From Nocardia transvalensis NBRC 15921 (GTDB lineage: Bacteria; Actinomycetota; Actinomycetes; Mycobacteriales; Mycobacteriaceae), in contig NZ_BAGL01000045.1 in NCBI RefSeq assembly GCF_000308875.1, positions 35,094-99,093 on the forward strand: 64,000 nucleotides of DNA. The letters run 5' to 3'. The position numbers and the translations under genes were made by a program. Positions 17,353 to 26,249 of the stretch are shown here, piece by piece (positions within the stretch are counted from its first letter, which is position 1; each line of letters opens with the position of its first letter). The notes under the pieces are model-generated. The model searched no databases. It was given only the letters and a program-made list of their open reading frames with translations, and had not been told where the DNA came from.

Positions 17353-18710
17353 CGCCGCTCCTCCTCCGGTGAGCCGACGGTGAGCGCCCACAGCGTGTGG
17401 TCGGCGTGGCCGGTGGGGCCGGGGCAGTTACGCATGATTCCCTCCTTCAACAGCCCCGCCCGGGCCGCGACGGCGGCGGATTCCGCATCGGCGGAATCGG
17501 TTTCCGTTGCCACGCGTCGCAGCCCGAGGGGGCCGAAGGCATAGTCGAGCAGTGCCCGGGTCGCCGCCGCGCGAACGTCCTCGTCGGCGTAGGCGGGATC
17601 GGCCCAGGCGGACATCCGGGCGTTCCGGTCGAACATGTCCAGGTCGGAGAGCCGGGCTTCCCCGGCGTAGGCGCCGTCGATCTCGAGCACCAGGACCAGC
17701 CCGGCGGGCGAGCGCAGGCCGCCGCGCCCGCGGGCGAGTTCACGCCACCAGCCGGGCCGCGATCCCGCGAACATGTCGGGATTGCGCCGCCGGGCCGCGA
17801 GCCAGGCGGCCCGATCGGACGGCCGCCGGCCGCGGAGGACGGCATGCGGATACCCCGGAATCTCCAGCGACACCGGGCATCCGCCGTGCAGGAGCGCCGA
17901 CCGCCGCCACATCCGCCCGGCTGCGAGCCGGACGGAGACGACGAGAAGCGCTGCCGCACAGGATAAGAGGCCACGTGATCCCCCCTGCTGTCCGGCCGAG
18001 TCGTCGTCGGCCGACTCGGCCGAACCCCGTACCATGGTCGTGCGCCCGGCGGTTGCGCGCATAGAGGAAGAAGTCCTTTCCGCCACTTTACCGGTCACGC
18101 GCCGAATCCAGGTAGCGGTGAACCCGTCCGGCGGGATGTCGGCGGGCGTGAGCGCCCACAGTTCGTGGTCGCGGCGTGCGCCCCCCGCGTCGAAGTAGCG
18201 CGCCATCAAGGCTTCTCGGACGAATCCGAGTTCGGCGGCGCCGTTCGCGGCGGCGACGTTGCCGGGCGATATCGGCGCGATGACGCGCTGCAATCCGAGC
18301 ACGCGGAAACCGTGGTCGAGGACGAGTCCGGCGGCCACGCCCGCGAATCCGTGCCGGGCGACCCGGGAATCGATCCAGATGCTCATCTCGGCCGTGCCGC
18401 CCCGGAGGTCGATCGAGCACAGCTCGCACTGGCCGGCGAACCGGCCGTCGATCTCGATGACGCCCGGCAGCCGCCGCCCGGCGCGGGCCTCGGCGCGGCT
18501 GACCAGGTATTCGCGGATCCACTGCCGCTCGGTGTGCCGCTCCGGCCAGTCCAGCGGCGAGCTGTACCAGAACGGTTCGATCAGGGCGCGGTCGCGCATC
18601 CGGATCCGCCGCCAGTGCGAATGGTCGGTCGGCCGCGGCGGCCGGATGACGACCGTCCGGCCGTGCAGGAACGCCGGTCCCAGCCGCAGCGCCCCCGCCC
18701 GGCCGTTCAT
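17349..18710 (-). CDS. Tandem GNAT (RimJ/RimL-like) acetyltransferase
   Basis: A 453-residue protein made of two GNAT domains. Domain 1 (about 10-190) has the acetyl-CoA region GFAGVAAGLVLDHGFRVLGLQRVIAPISPGN. Domain 2 (about 275-450) has VRAAATRALLDYAFGPLGLRRVATETD. The linker (about 215-265) contains a hydrophobic run LLSCAAALLVVSVRL, which could be membrane-associated. RimJ/RimL-type domains acetylate amino groups. Next to an aminotransferase in a polysaccharide operon, N-acetylation of an amino sugar is a sensible guess. Start and stop both overlap neighbours by ATGA, so the three genes are translationally coupled. Confidence 0.82.
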   Translation of the reverse strand: MNGRAGALRLGPAFLHGRTVVIRPPRPTDHSHWRRIRMRDRALIEPFWYSSPLDWPERHTERQWIREYLVSRAEARAGRRLPGVIEIDGRFAGQCELCSIDLRGGTAEMSIWIDSRVARHGFAGVAAGLVLDHGFRVLGLQRVIAPISPGNVAAANGAAELGFVREALMARYFDAGGARRDHELWALTPADIPPDGFTATWIRRVTGKVAERTSSSMRATAGRTTMVRGSAESADDDSAGQQGGSRGLLSCAAALLVVSVRLAAGRMWRRSALLHGGCPVSLEIPGYPHAVLRGRRPSDRAAWLAARRRNPDMFAGSRPGWWRELARGRGGLRSPAGLVLVLEIDGAYAGEARLSDLDMFDRNARMSAWADPAYADEDVRAAATRALLDYAFGPLGLRRVATETDSADAESAAVAARAGLLKEGIMRNCPGPTGHADHTLWALTVGSPEEERR

Positions 18711-20065
18711 GACCGGGGCCGCTGACGGCCCAGCGGCGACGTGCGGACGGCGCCGTCGGTGCCGACCGTCAGCCGCCAGTAGGCCCCGGCGGGGTCCCGG
18801 AGGACGACGCCGCTGTCGGCCCGCTCGGACAGCCAGGCGCCGCCGGGCAGAACGGCCGCCATGACCCCGCCGTCGCGGTCCTGGATCTGTAGGACGTCGG
18901 CGTCGAGCTGGGCGGCCTGTGCGATGGTGGTGCCGGAGAACCGCGCCCCGTGCACCCGGCCGCGCCCGATGACGTGCCAGCCCTCGGGGAACGCGCGCGG
19001 GTCGACGTCGTCGTGGGAGCCGGAGATGAGGTTGACGGCGGTGCCCTCGGGACATCCGGCGGGGTCGATGCGTATCTCGGCCGGCGCGGTGTCGAGGTCC
19101 GGATCGAATTGCACATTCGCCAGATACGGCTGGCGGCAGTGAGTGAGCAGCAGGCAGGTGCTGCGCGCGGCGATCTTGCAGTTCACCATGCCGAACTGGG
19201 CGGGCCCGCCGCGATCACTGCCGACGGCCAGCGCGGTGTCGGCGCCCTCGAACCACACGTTGGTGAACCACCAGTCGTTGGCGGCGCCGTCGATCACGAC
19301 GTGCCGGTCGGTGGTGCGGGGATCCTCGTCGGAGACGAATTCGACGTTGGACAGCGCCAATCCGGCGTTGTGGTCGCCGCCGGTGCCGAGCACCGAGACG
19401 CGGTTGTTCGTGAACTTGGACGAGGTGACGTAGTTCTGGATGCAGGAGGTCACCAGTCCGTACCCGAAATTGTTGATATCGCAGTCGATCACGGCGGTGC
19501 CGCCGGTATTGCCGTCGAGCACCACCCCGCGCTGCCGCACGAACCGCGGCGCGTTCTCCGCGAGATGGTTGCCGCGCAGCACCACCGATTCGAATGTGCA
19601 CCGGAAACATTCGGTGAGCTGGACGGCGGTGGAGGTCGCGCCGGAGAGGAAGAAGCCGAGCCGGGCGAATCGCACCCGATTGCGTTTGCGCAGCGAGACC
19701 AGCGTGCCGTCGCCGTCGTAGAACACGGTGGTGACATCCGCGCCGTCGCCGAGAATCGTTGCGTAGTCCGGTAGGTCGGGCCAGCGCGTGACCCGGTACT
19801 GGCCCGCCGGGAGATACATCACCAGGGGCCGGTCGCCCACGGCGGCGGCCGCGGCGATCGCGGCGGTGTCGTCGGCGTTGCCGTCGCCGACCGCGCCGAA
19901 ATCACGGATGTTGCGTGCCGACGGCGCGTCGGTGACGTGTGGCGACCGGAATCCGACACCGGGGTCGTCGTCCGAGGAGCAGGCCGCGAGCGATCCGGCG
20001 GCCGCCGCGCCGAGCGTCACCGCCAGCATCCGACGGCGCCCGACCGGCGCGCCGGCCGAGGTCAT
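18707..20065 (-). CDS. Tat-exported lipoprotein with pectate-lyase-like beta-helix
   Basis: A 452-residue exported protein. The N-terminus has GRRRML followed by a hydrophobic stretch and a lipobox LAAC (about residues 23-29), so it is a twin-arginine lipoprotein. RDFGAVGDGNADDTAAI is the opening signature of the Pectate_lyase_3/right-handed beta-helix family, and repeated short strands (for example VVLDGNTGGTAVIDCDINNFGYG) continue to about residue 390. Such proteins bind or cleave acidic polysaccharides or epimerise them. In this operon it may trim or modify the exported polymer. ATG 20065 overlaps the upstream stop; an in-frame ATG at 20086 is less likely. Confidence 0.85.
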   Translation of the reverse strand: MTSAGAPVGRRRMLAVTLGAAAAGSLAACSSDDDPGVGFRSPHVTDAPSARNIRDFGAVGDGNADDTAAIAAAAAVGDRPLVMYLPAGQYRVTRWPDLPDYATILGDGADVTTVFYDGDGTLVSLRKRNRVRFARLGFFLSGATSTAVQLTECFRCTFESVVLRGNHLAENAPRFVRQRGVVLDGNTGGTAVIDCDINNFGYGLVTSCIQNYVTSSKFTNNRVSVLGTGGDHNAGLALSNVEFVSDEDPRTTDRHVVIDGAANDWWFTNVWFEGADTALAVGSDRGGPAQFGMVNCKIAARSTCLLLTHCRQPYLANVQFDPDLDTAPAEIRIDPAGCPEGTAVNLISGSHDDVDPRAFPEGWHVIGRGRVHGARFSGTTIAQAAQLDADVLQIQDRDGGVMAAVLPGGAWLSERADSGVVLRDPAGAYWRLTVGTDGAVRTSPLGRQRPRS

Positions 20066-21354
20066 GCCCGTCTTCCCATGCGCCACAGCCTATCTCGGAG
20101 CGACCGGTGCGGAGGAGTGAATGCGACCGCGCCCGTGAGCCGGGACTGATCGGCGCCGCCGAAGGTCGCGATCGCACCGCGCACCTGAGGCGCGGTGGCG
20201 GTGCCGAGCTGCACCACGCCCACCGTCGCGTCGCAGCGGCGCGACAGCACGATCGCGTCGGCGGCCGCGGAGATCGGCGCGGCCTCCACGATGATCCGGT
20301 CGTACTCGCTGCGCAGCTTCGACATGATCTCCGCGAACCGCTCGGAGGCCAGCAGATCCGGTGTGCGGGAGTCGAGCACGCCGATCGGCAGCACGCTGAT
20401 CCCTGCCTCGGGCCAGGCCGTCACGGCGTTGTCGAGCGGAGTGGACTGGCGCAGTAGCTCGGCCAGCCCGGCCTCGGCCCGCACCGGGACGTGACCGGAG
20501 CTGCCCTGCCCGGTGGTGTCGGCGTCGACCAGCACGACGCGCTCGCCGCCGTCGGCGTAGGTGCGGGCCAGTCCGGTGGCGACCGCCGGCTGGGAGCGGT
20601 CCGACAGGGAGGTGAACAGCACGCTCGCGGCGCCGTCGCCGAGCCGCGTGCGCAGCCGCCGCAGCTCACCGGGCGCTCCCGGCCGGCCGTCGTCGATGAT
20701 GCCGAGGATCGGGGCGGGCAGGATCGCCTCGAGGGCGGTGGAGGTGCGCAGCGTGCGGTCCAGCCGGTCGCGGATCACCGCGCCACCGAAACCGACGACG
20801 AGACCGGCGAGGACGCCCATGATCAGGAGGCGTTTGCCCTGCGGCGCGGTCGGCCCGGACGGCAGCTGCGCCTTGTCGACGACGGCGACGCGGGCCGCCG
20901 GCGCGGCGTCGAACTGGATGGTCTCCAGCTGGTCGATCATGTGCCGGAACTGCGAGACGGCCTCGTCGGCGAGGATCCGGGCGCCGTCGGCGGTATCGGC
21001 GCGCGCGGACACCACGATGATGGTGGTCGCGGGCGGCGAGTCGGCGCTGATGCGGCCGCGCAGATCCCCGGTCGACGCCGACAGCCCCAGCTGGTCCTTC
21101 ACCCGCTGGGCCACCGTCTCGCTGCCGACCAGCGCGACATAGGAGCGCATGCGCTGCTGCGCGGCCATCCCGCCCTGATAGGAGTCGTTGACCGAGGTGC
21201 CGGTCGCCATCGAGACGTAGCAGGTGCTGGACGCGGTGTAGACGACCGGCTGGGTCTTCGAGTAGCCGTATGCCGCGACCGAACACAGCACCAGCCCGGC
21301 GAGCAGGATCGGCCACCGCCGCCGCACGATCCGCCAGATATCGGTCACACCCAT
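20062..21354 (-). CDS. Wzz-like polysaccharide co-polymerase with degenerate kinase domain
   Basis: A 430-residue chain-length protein. Two transmembrane helices (about 14-32 and 175-195) flank an outer Wzz domain, and a cytoplasmic P-loop-type domain follows (about 235-420). In BY-kinases the Walker A motif contains GK-S/T. Here the site reads SLSDRSQPAVATGLA, with no Gly-Lys. Walker A' VVLVDADT keeps its Asp pair but the usual Arg is Thr, and Walker B is IIVEAAP instead of hhhDxP. The C-terminus has no tyrosine cluster. It is probably a non-catalytic partner that controls chain length. It overlaps the Wzy gene by 10 bases. Confidence 0.85.
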   Translation of the reverse strand: MGVTDIWRIVRRRWPILLAGLVLCSVAAYGYSKTQPVVYTASSTCYVSMATGTSVNDSYQGGMAAQQRMRSYVALVGSETVAQRVKDQLGLSASTGDLRGRISADSPPATTIIVVSARADTADGARILADEAVSQFRHMIDQLETIQFDAAPAARVAVVDKAQLPSGPTAPQGKRLLIMGVLAGLVVGFGGAVIRDRLDRTLRTSTALEAILPAPILGIIDDGRPGAPGELRRLRTRLGDGAASVLFTSLSDRSQPAVATGLARTYADGGERVVLVDADTTGQGSSGHVPVRAEAGLAELLRQSTPLDNAVTAWPEAGISVLPIGVLDSRTPDLLASERFAEIMSKLRSEYDRIIVEAAPISAAADAIVLSRRCDATVGVVQLGTATAPQVRGAIATFGGADQSRLTGAVAFTPPHRSLRDRLWRMGRRA

Positions 21355-22736
21355 TGCCCAGCCCTCGCTTCCCCGGCGGTGGGCAGCGCGGGAAGGGCCG
21401 TCCGCCGTCGATATTCCTCGATCAGTACGTAGGTGATCCAGACCAGCACCATGGCCTGTAGGTATTTGCCCAGCGTCTCGACGGTGCCGAGGACTCCGCG
21501 CTCGAACAGCACGGGCACCTCGATGAGCGCGAGTCCGAAGACGGGCATCGGGACCATCCGGCTGTAGAGCGAGCGCGACCAGATCAGCAGCAGCACGAAC
21601 GTGATCGAAACCCCCAGGGCGATACCGGGATATCCGCCCAGCACGTAGCCCTCGTTGATGTTGCCCTCGGCCAGCGACACCGACACCTTCGACATGTCCA
21701 CCGACCCGCCGCGCACCTGTTCGGCCCAGGCGGCGCCGGAGCGGAACTTCTCCGCGCCGAGCAACTGCGTGGGGATCAGGCTCTCCACCGCGTGCCGGAG
21801 CACCTCCGACGGCGTCAGCCACGAGTGTGGACCGGCGTAGTAGGCGTCGGTGGCGGCCTCGAGCCCGTCGAATCGGCGTAGCAGGCTCAGGAACGGGCGG
21901 AGCGCTTCGGGGTAGACGGAATCGGCCACGGCGGCTTCGGTTTTGGTGGCCTCGGTGGCCTTGAGGCCCTGGAGCGCGCCGAAGCCGCCGATGCCGAGCA
22001 CCGTGATGATCAGGACCGCCACCACCTTCACCCGGGTCCAGCCGGTCATGGCGCAGCGGACCGCGATCGCCAGCGCGGCGCCCATGATCGGGGTCTTCGA
22101 CTGCACGGCCGCGGTCCACAGCAGTTCGCCGAAGGTGAGCGCGCCGATGATCAGGACGGTGGTGCGGGGATTATCCGACCGGAGGTAGACGATCAGCCCC
22201 ACGGCCCCGAGCGTGGCGAGAATGGTGATCAGGTTGATGATCGGGTTCGGGCTCTCCAATTCGCCTGCGCGGCCGTTGTTCCCGGTCGCGACCGCGGCGA
22301 GCCGTCCCAGCGTGCCGATGGCGTAGAGCACGCAGAGCGTCCGGACGAAGACCGGATCGCCGGCGAAGGGGACGATCGGGTGGTCGTCGCGAGCCCGCCG
22401 TTCCGGGTCGCGGTCGCGTAGCCGGGACCAGATCACGTAGGCCACAACGAGTCCCGCGTAGAACCACAGCCCGAAGACCACCGGCTGCAAGACCGCCGCG
22501 ATGCCGTGGTCGTAGCCGATGTCGGCCAGCCGCGGATCGGGGACGTTGTCGCCGTAGTGCGGTTCGGGCTGGACCGTCAGCAACACCACCGGCCGTGCGA
22601 CGTACGAGAGCGCCCAGTGCGCGGACTGAGCGATCAGGAACACCCGGATCGGACCGGACAGCCACATGCCGGCGACCATGACGATCGCCAATGCCCCTGC
22701 GACGAGGCACACTTCGGGCTGCGCGGCGCCCGTCAC
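21345..22736 (-). CDS. Wzy-like polysaccharide polymerase
   Basis: A 463-residue membrane protein with about 10-12 hydrophobic segments and a long polar outer loop (about 255-340, around LRPFLSLLRRFDGLEAATDAYYAGPHSWLTPSEV). This is the layout of O-antigen/exopolysaccharide polymerases, whose sequences are poorly conserved. It would join lipid-linked repeat units on the outer face of the membrane. Position between a glycosyltransferase, a Wzx-like and a Wzz-like gene supports the call. The start is GTG 22736. The intergenic gap before it (45 bases) is the only real gap in the operon apart from the promoter. Confidence 0.78.
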   Translation of the reverse strand: MTGAAQPEVCLVAGALAIVMVAGMWLSGPIRVFLIAQSAHWALSYVARPVVLLTVQPEPHYGDNVPDPRLADIGYDHGIAAVLQPVVFGLWFYAGLVVAYVIWSRLRDRDPERRARDDHPIVPFAGDPVFVRTLCVLYAIGTLGRLAAVATGNNGRAGELESPNPIINLITILATLGAVGLIVYLRSDNPRTTVLIIGALTFGELLWTAAVQSKTPIMGAALAIAVRCAMTGWTRVKVVAVLIITVLGIGGFGALQGLKATEATKTEAAVADSVYPEALRPFLSLLRRFDGLEAATDAYYAGPHSWLTPSEVLRHAVESLIPTQLLGAEKFRSGAAWAEQVRGGSVDMSKVSVSLAEGNINEGYVLGGYPGIALGVSITFVLLLIWSRSLYSRMVPMPVFGLALIEVPVLFERGVLGTVETLGKYLQAMVLVWITYVLIEEYRRRTALPALPTAGEARAGQWV

Positions 22737-22781
22737 CCCATGTCCTTCATCACCCCGTATGTCGCGTGGGCGGCCCCGCCG

Positions 22782-23786
22782 TTACCCGATGGCGGCGACG
22801 ATTTCCCGCGCCCGGTCGGCATACCGGTTCCGGCCCGCCGTGATGCGGCGGTACCCCGCCTCGGCGACCTTGGCGGCGTGGTCGGGATCGCGGGCGCAGC
22901 GTTCCAGGATCGCCCGCAGTTCGTCGGGTGAGGAGAACAGCAGGCACTCCGAATTCTCGGCCAGCAAACCCGCGTGCTCGTCGGTGCGCTCGCCGACGAA
23001 AAGTCCACCGGCGGCCGGTATCTCGAAGCTGCGGCAGGTGTGGGTGTCGCGGTTCGCGGAGTTGAGCAGCACCAGATTCGCGGTCGTCGCCGCCACCGCC
23101 ACGGAGAAGTGCTCGCCGTAGACCGGTCCCCGCACGGCCGCGCCGGTGCGCCGCAGGCCGCGGACCCGTCCCCACCCCGGCCCGTACACCGCCAGCGCGG
23201 CACCGTATTCGCGCGCCAGATCGGTGAGCAGGCCGGTCCGGTCGGGCCGCCGGGCGCCGATGAATCCGGCGAGGAACCGGTCGCCGCCGCGCCGCGCGCA
23301 CGGCCGGTGCCACGCCGGATCGTAGGCGCTCGCCACGAAAGCGACAGCGCGAGCGCCGCGTTCGCGCAGTTCGGGCACGTTGTGCCGCTTGGTGGTGACG
23401 ACGAGATCCCACTGCGCCTCGTGCGCCAGGTAGTCGGCGCTGATGTTCTCGGGATTGGCGACGTCGTCGGGGCTGTAGTGGACGCGCAGCGACGCCGGGA
23501 CCGACAGCAGCCGCGCCTGATCCAGATGCACCGCCTTGAACGCGAACAGCATGTCCGGTCCGAAATCCGCGGCGAGCGTATCGATCTCGTCGTGGACCGC
23601 GCCGACCGACCAGGGCGCGCGGCGGCGCGCCAGCTTGGCGTACACCCACGGCGGCGTCAGCCGGCCCGGCAGAGTGACCGCGGTGGTGTCGACCACCAGC
23701 ACCTCGTGCCCGGCCCGGCGGAATCCGTCGGCCAGCGAGCGGGCGTTGCTGCCGACCCAATCATCGCCCACATACAGGATTTTCAC
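22782..23786 (-). CDS. CgeB-like glycosyltransferase
   Basis: A 334-residue GT-B-type glycosyltransferase. It starts MKILYVGDDWVGSNARSLADGFRRAG and ends with a CgeB/GT1-like domain, with NRDTHTCRSFEIPAAGGLFVGERTDEHAGL as donor-site motif, in which R-F/S-E-x-P-A-A-G-G is characteristic of this subfamily. It probably adds a sugar during repeat-unit assembly on the inner membrane face. Its GTG start at 23786 overlaps the upstream stop (GTGA), so it is coupled to the flippase gene. Donor and acceptor unknown. Confidence 0.85.
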   Translation of the reverse strand: MKILYVGDDWVGSNARSLADGFRRAGHEVLVVDTTAVTLPGRLTPPWVYAKLARRRAPWSVGAVHDEIDTLAADFGPDMLFAFKAVHLDQARLLSVPASLRVHYSPDDVANPENISADYLAHEAQWDLVVTTKRHNVPELRERGARAVAFVASAYDPAWHRPCARRGGDRFLAGFIGARRPDRTGLLTDLAREYGAALAVYGPGWGRVRGLRRTGAAVRGPVYGEHFSVAVAATTANLVLLNSANRDTHTCRSFEIPAAGGLFVGERTDEHAGLLAENSECLLFSSPDELRAILERCARDPDHAAKVAEAGYRRITAGRNRYADRAREIVAAIG

Positions 23787-25114
23787 GATCGTTCCCCCTC
23801 GTGCCCCTCGTAGACGGGTATCGCCACGGGTTCGGTCTCGGCGCGGGCGGCGGCGCGTTCGCGGAGGATGAGCCACCGCATGCGCACGAGGTACCAGAGC
23901 GCGACCGTGACCTCGGCGGCCACCGTGCCGTACACCAGCGTCCACACCGACTCCGTGTGCACCGCGACGACCAGCGCCACCGCGGCGACGGCCGTGCCGA
24001 TGACCGCCCCGATCAGCACGCCCACGGTGTCCTGCCGTACCGGCAGCACCGCGGTGGTGACCAGCGAGGTGACCGTGGTGGCCGGGAGGATGAGCACCTC
24101 GACCCGCAGCAGCGGCACGGCGGCGGCGAAGGCGCTGCCGAACATCACGTGGATGAGCACCGGCGCCAGCACCCACACGCCGACGACCGCGACGACCGCG
24201 GCGGTCAGGCACGCCAGCAGCGACCGGATCGCGTTGCGCCAGAAGACCTTCTCGCCGCTGCGGCGCGCCATCCGCGGCAGCAGGGCGAAACCGATCGGAT
24301 CCAGCATGGACTGGATGGCGCGCACTAGCCGGACTCCGGCGGAGTACAGGCCCAGGGACGCGGCGTCGAGGACCGCCGCGTACACCGCGGCCGAGCCCTG
24401 CCCGTAGCTGGTGACCAGGGCGCGGGAGGTCAGGACCGGCGCACCCATCCGCAAGATCTCCCGCACGTGCCGGGGCCGGGCCGGAAGTCCATAGGTGCGC
24501 AACGCGTCCCACCAGGTGAGCGCGACGGTGAGGAACGACGACACCAGCAGGCACAGCATCGCGACCGACGCGCTGGGGACGTGGGGGAGCAGCGCGATCA
24601 GCAGGCCGAGATACGCGACCCGCCCGACACCCTGATACAGCGTCGACGCCCCGAACCGGCCCTGCCCGATGAGCAGCCAGTCCTCGGAGATCGACCAGAA
24701 CCCGCCGGTGAACAGGCCGAGCAGGATCATGTGCACCGCCGGCGGGGCGCCCACCGCCAGCCCCGCCAGCAGCGCCAGGCCCAGGGCGCCGAGCGTGACG
24801 GCGCGGATGGCCAGGTAGGCGCCGCGCAGGTGATCGATGTAGGCGGCCTCGCCCGGGGTGTCGTGCACCTTCGCGGCGAGGAACGAGGTGATGCCCATGT
24901 CCACGGCCAGCGAACCGATGAAGTACGCGGACATGCCGATGGCCAGCAGGCCGACGCCGTGCGGGCCCAGCAGCCGGGAGATGAGCGGCAGCGTCACCAC
25001 GGTGATGACGTACTGGCCGTACTTGCCGAAGCTGACGAAGCCGATATCGCGGATCACCGCGGCCAGCCCGTGTTTGACCGGTTTGTGCGGCCGGAGGGTC
25101 TCGGATTCAGTCAC
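23783..25114 (-). CDS. Wzx-like oligosaccharide flippase (MATE/MOP superfamily)
   Basis: A 443-residue membrane protein with about 12-14 predicted helices. The opening VSFGKYGQYVITVVTLPLISRLLGPHGVGLLAIG is the polysaccharide-transporter N-terminal signature. It would flip the undecaprenyl-linked repeat unit to the outside. GTG 25114 overlaps the preceding glycosyltransferase gene by 8 bases. The C-terminal tail (about 420-443) is polar. Together with the polymerase and co-polymerase genes it defines a Wzx/Wzy-type pathway. Confidence 0.87.
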   Translation of the reverse strand: MTESETLRPHKPVKHGLAAVIRDIGFVSFGKYGQYVITVVTLPLISRLLGPHGVGLLAIGMSAYFIGSLAVDMGITSFLAAKVHDTPGEAAYIDHLRGAYLAIRAVTLGALGLALLAGLAVGAPPAVHMILLGLFTGGFWSISEDWLLIGQGRFGASTLYQGVGRVAYLGLLIALLPHVPSASVAMLCLLVSSFLTVALTWWDALRTYGLPARPRHVREILRMGAPVLTSRALVTSYGQGSAAVYAAVLDAASLGLYSAGVRLVRAIQSMLDPIGFALLPRMARRSGEKVFWRNAIRSLLACLTAAVVAVVGVWVLAPVLIHVMFGSAFAAAVPLLRVEVLILPATTVTSLVTTAVLPVRQDTVGVLIGAVIGTAVAAVALVVAVHTESVWTLVYGTVAAEVTVALWYLVRMRWLILRERAAARAETEPVAIPVYEGHEGERS

Positions 25115-26249
25115 GTCGCACCTGATCTCGTCGCGCCGAGGACAGCAGCGCCGCGACGGTGCGGGCGGTCTCGGAGATGTCGAACCGCTGCGCGCGAATC
25201 GGGGCGGCGTCGGCGAGTTTCGCGCGCAGTTCCGTATTGTCGATGAGCCGGTCCAGCGCCGCGGTGAGCTGGAACCGGTCGCCCGCGGTGACGAGGAGCC
25301 CGTTCACCTCGGGCTCCACGATTTCGGCGGGACCGCCGGGATGGGTGGCGATCACCGCACAGCCGGCCCGCATTCCCTCGGCCACCACTTGGCCGAACGG
25401 CTCCGGCAGCACCGAGCAGTGCACGAGGATATCCGCCTGTCCCAGTAGGCTTTCCGGATCCTCGACGTGCCCGGTGAAGGTGACCGGCAGCCCGAGGTCG
25501 GCGGCCAGGCGCTCGAGGTCCGCCCGGTAGGGCTCCTCGTCGAACAGCGCGCCGCCGATGAGCAGGATCCGGGCGGGCCGGGTCCGGGTGTCCGCGACCG
25601 CGCGCAGGAACAGATCCTGGCCCTTCCAGGGGGCGAGCCGTCCGACCACGGCGACCACCGTCTCCGCGGGTGGGCGCTGGGCGGCACGGGTTCCGGGTTC
25701 CCGTGCCTCGAGGCCCGGATAGGCGACGGCCGCGGGCTTGCGGCCGGTGCGCAGGGAGGCGAGCGTGGCGCGGCTGTTGGCCAGGTACGCGTCCGCGACG
25801 AGGCGGCCGAGCAGCCGGATGGCCGGGGCGAGGACGCGGCCGAAGTAGTCGGCGGTGATCCTGTCGTGCACCTGCCACACCAGCGGTATGCGGGCGCGCC
25901 GGGCCGCCACCGCGCCCATCAGCAGCGCTTTCGTACTCTCCGCGACCAGCACCGACGCCTCCGACCTGCGCGCCAGGGCTCCCAGGGACCAGCCCACCCG
26001 GAGCAGGGCGATCGCCCCGGTGAGCAGGCGGCGCGCGTCCGCCTTCCGAATGGTCATCGCTCGGCTGTCGAAATCGTTGCGCAGCAGATGGGTTTCGATA
26101 TCGCGGGCGCGCGTCCGCTCGACCATCGGGCCGTCGGCGGTGAAGACGACGGCGGCGTCCATATGCGCGCGCAGCGCCGAGACCAGCCGCAGCATGGCCA
26201 GTTCGGCGCCCGACGGTTCGGCGGTGTGCGCGACGAACACCGCCTTCAC
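25107..26249 (-). CDS. GT4-family glycosyltransferase
   Basis: A 380-residue GT-B glycosyltransferase. The N-terminal domain opens KAVFVAHTAEPSGAELAMLRLVSALR. The C-terminal domain has VVGRLAPWKGQDLFLRAV and the donor-binding PEPFGQVVAEGMRAGCAVIATHPGGPAEIV (E-x7-E type). GTG 26249 overlaps the stop of the first operon gene (GTGA). It probably adds one residue of the repeat unit in the cytoplasm. Confidence 0.9.
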   Translation of the reverse strand: MKAVFVAHTAEPSGAELAMLRLVSALRAHMDAAVVFTADGPMVERTRARDIETHLLRNDFDSRAMTIRKADARRLLTGAIALLRVGWSLGALARRSEASVLVAESTKALLMGAVAARRARIPLVWQVHDRITADYFGRVLAPAIRLLGRLVADAYLANSRATLASLRTGRKPAAVAYPGLEAREPGTRAAQRPPAETVVAVVGRLAPWKGQDLFLRAVADTRTRPARILLIGGALFDEEPYRADLERLAADLGLPVTFTGHVEDPESLLGQADILVHCSVLPEPFGQVVAEGMRAGCAVIATHPGGPAEIVEPEVNGLLVTAGDRFQLTAALDRLIDNTELRAKLADAAPIRAQRFDISETARTVAALLSSARRDQVRRD

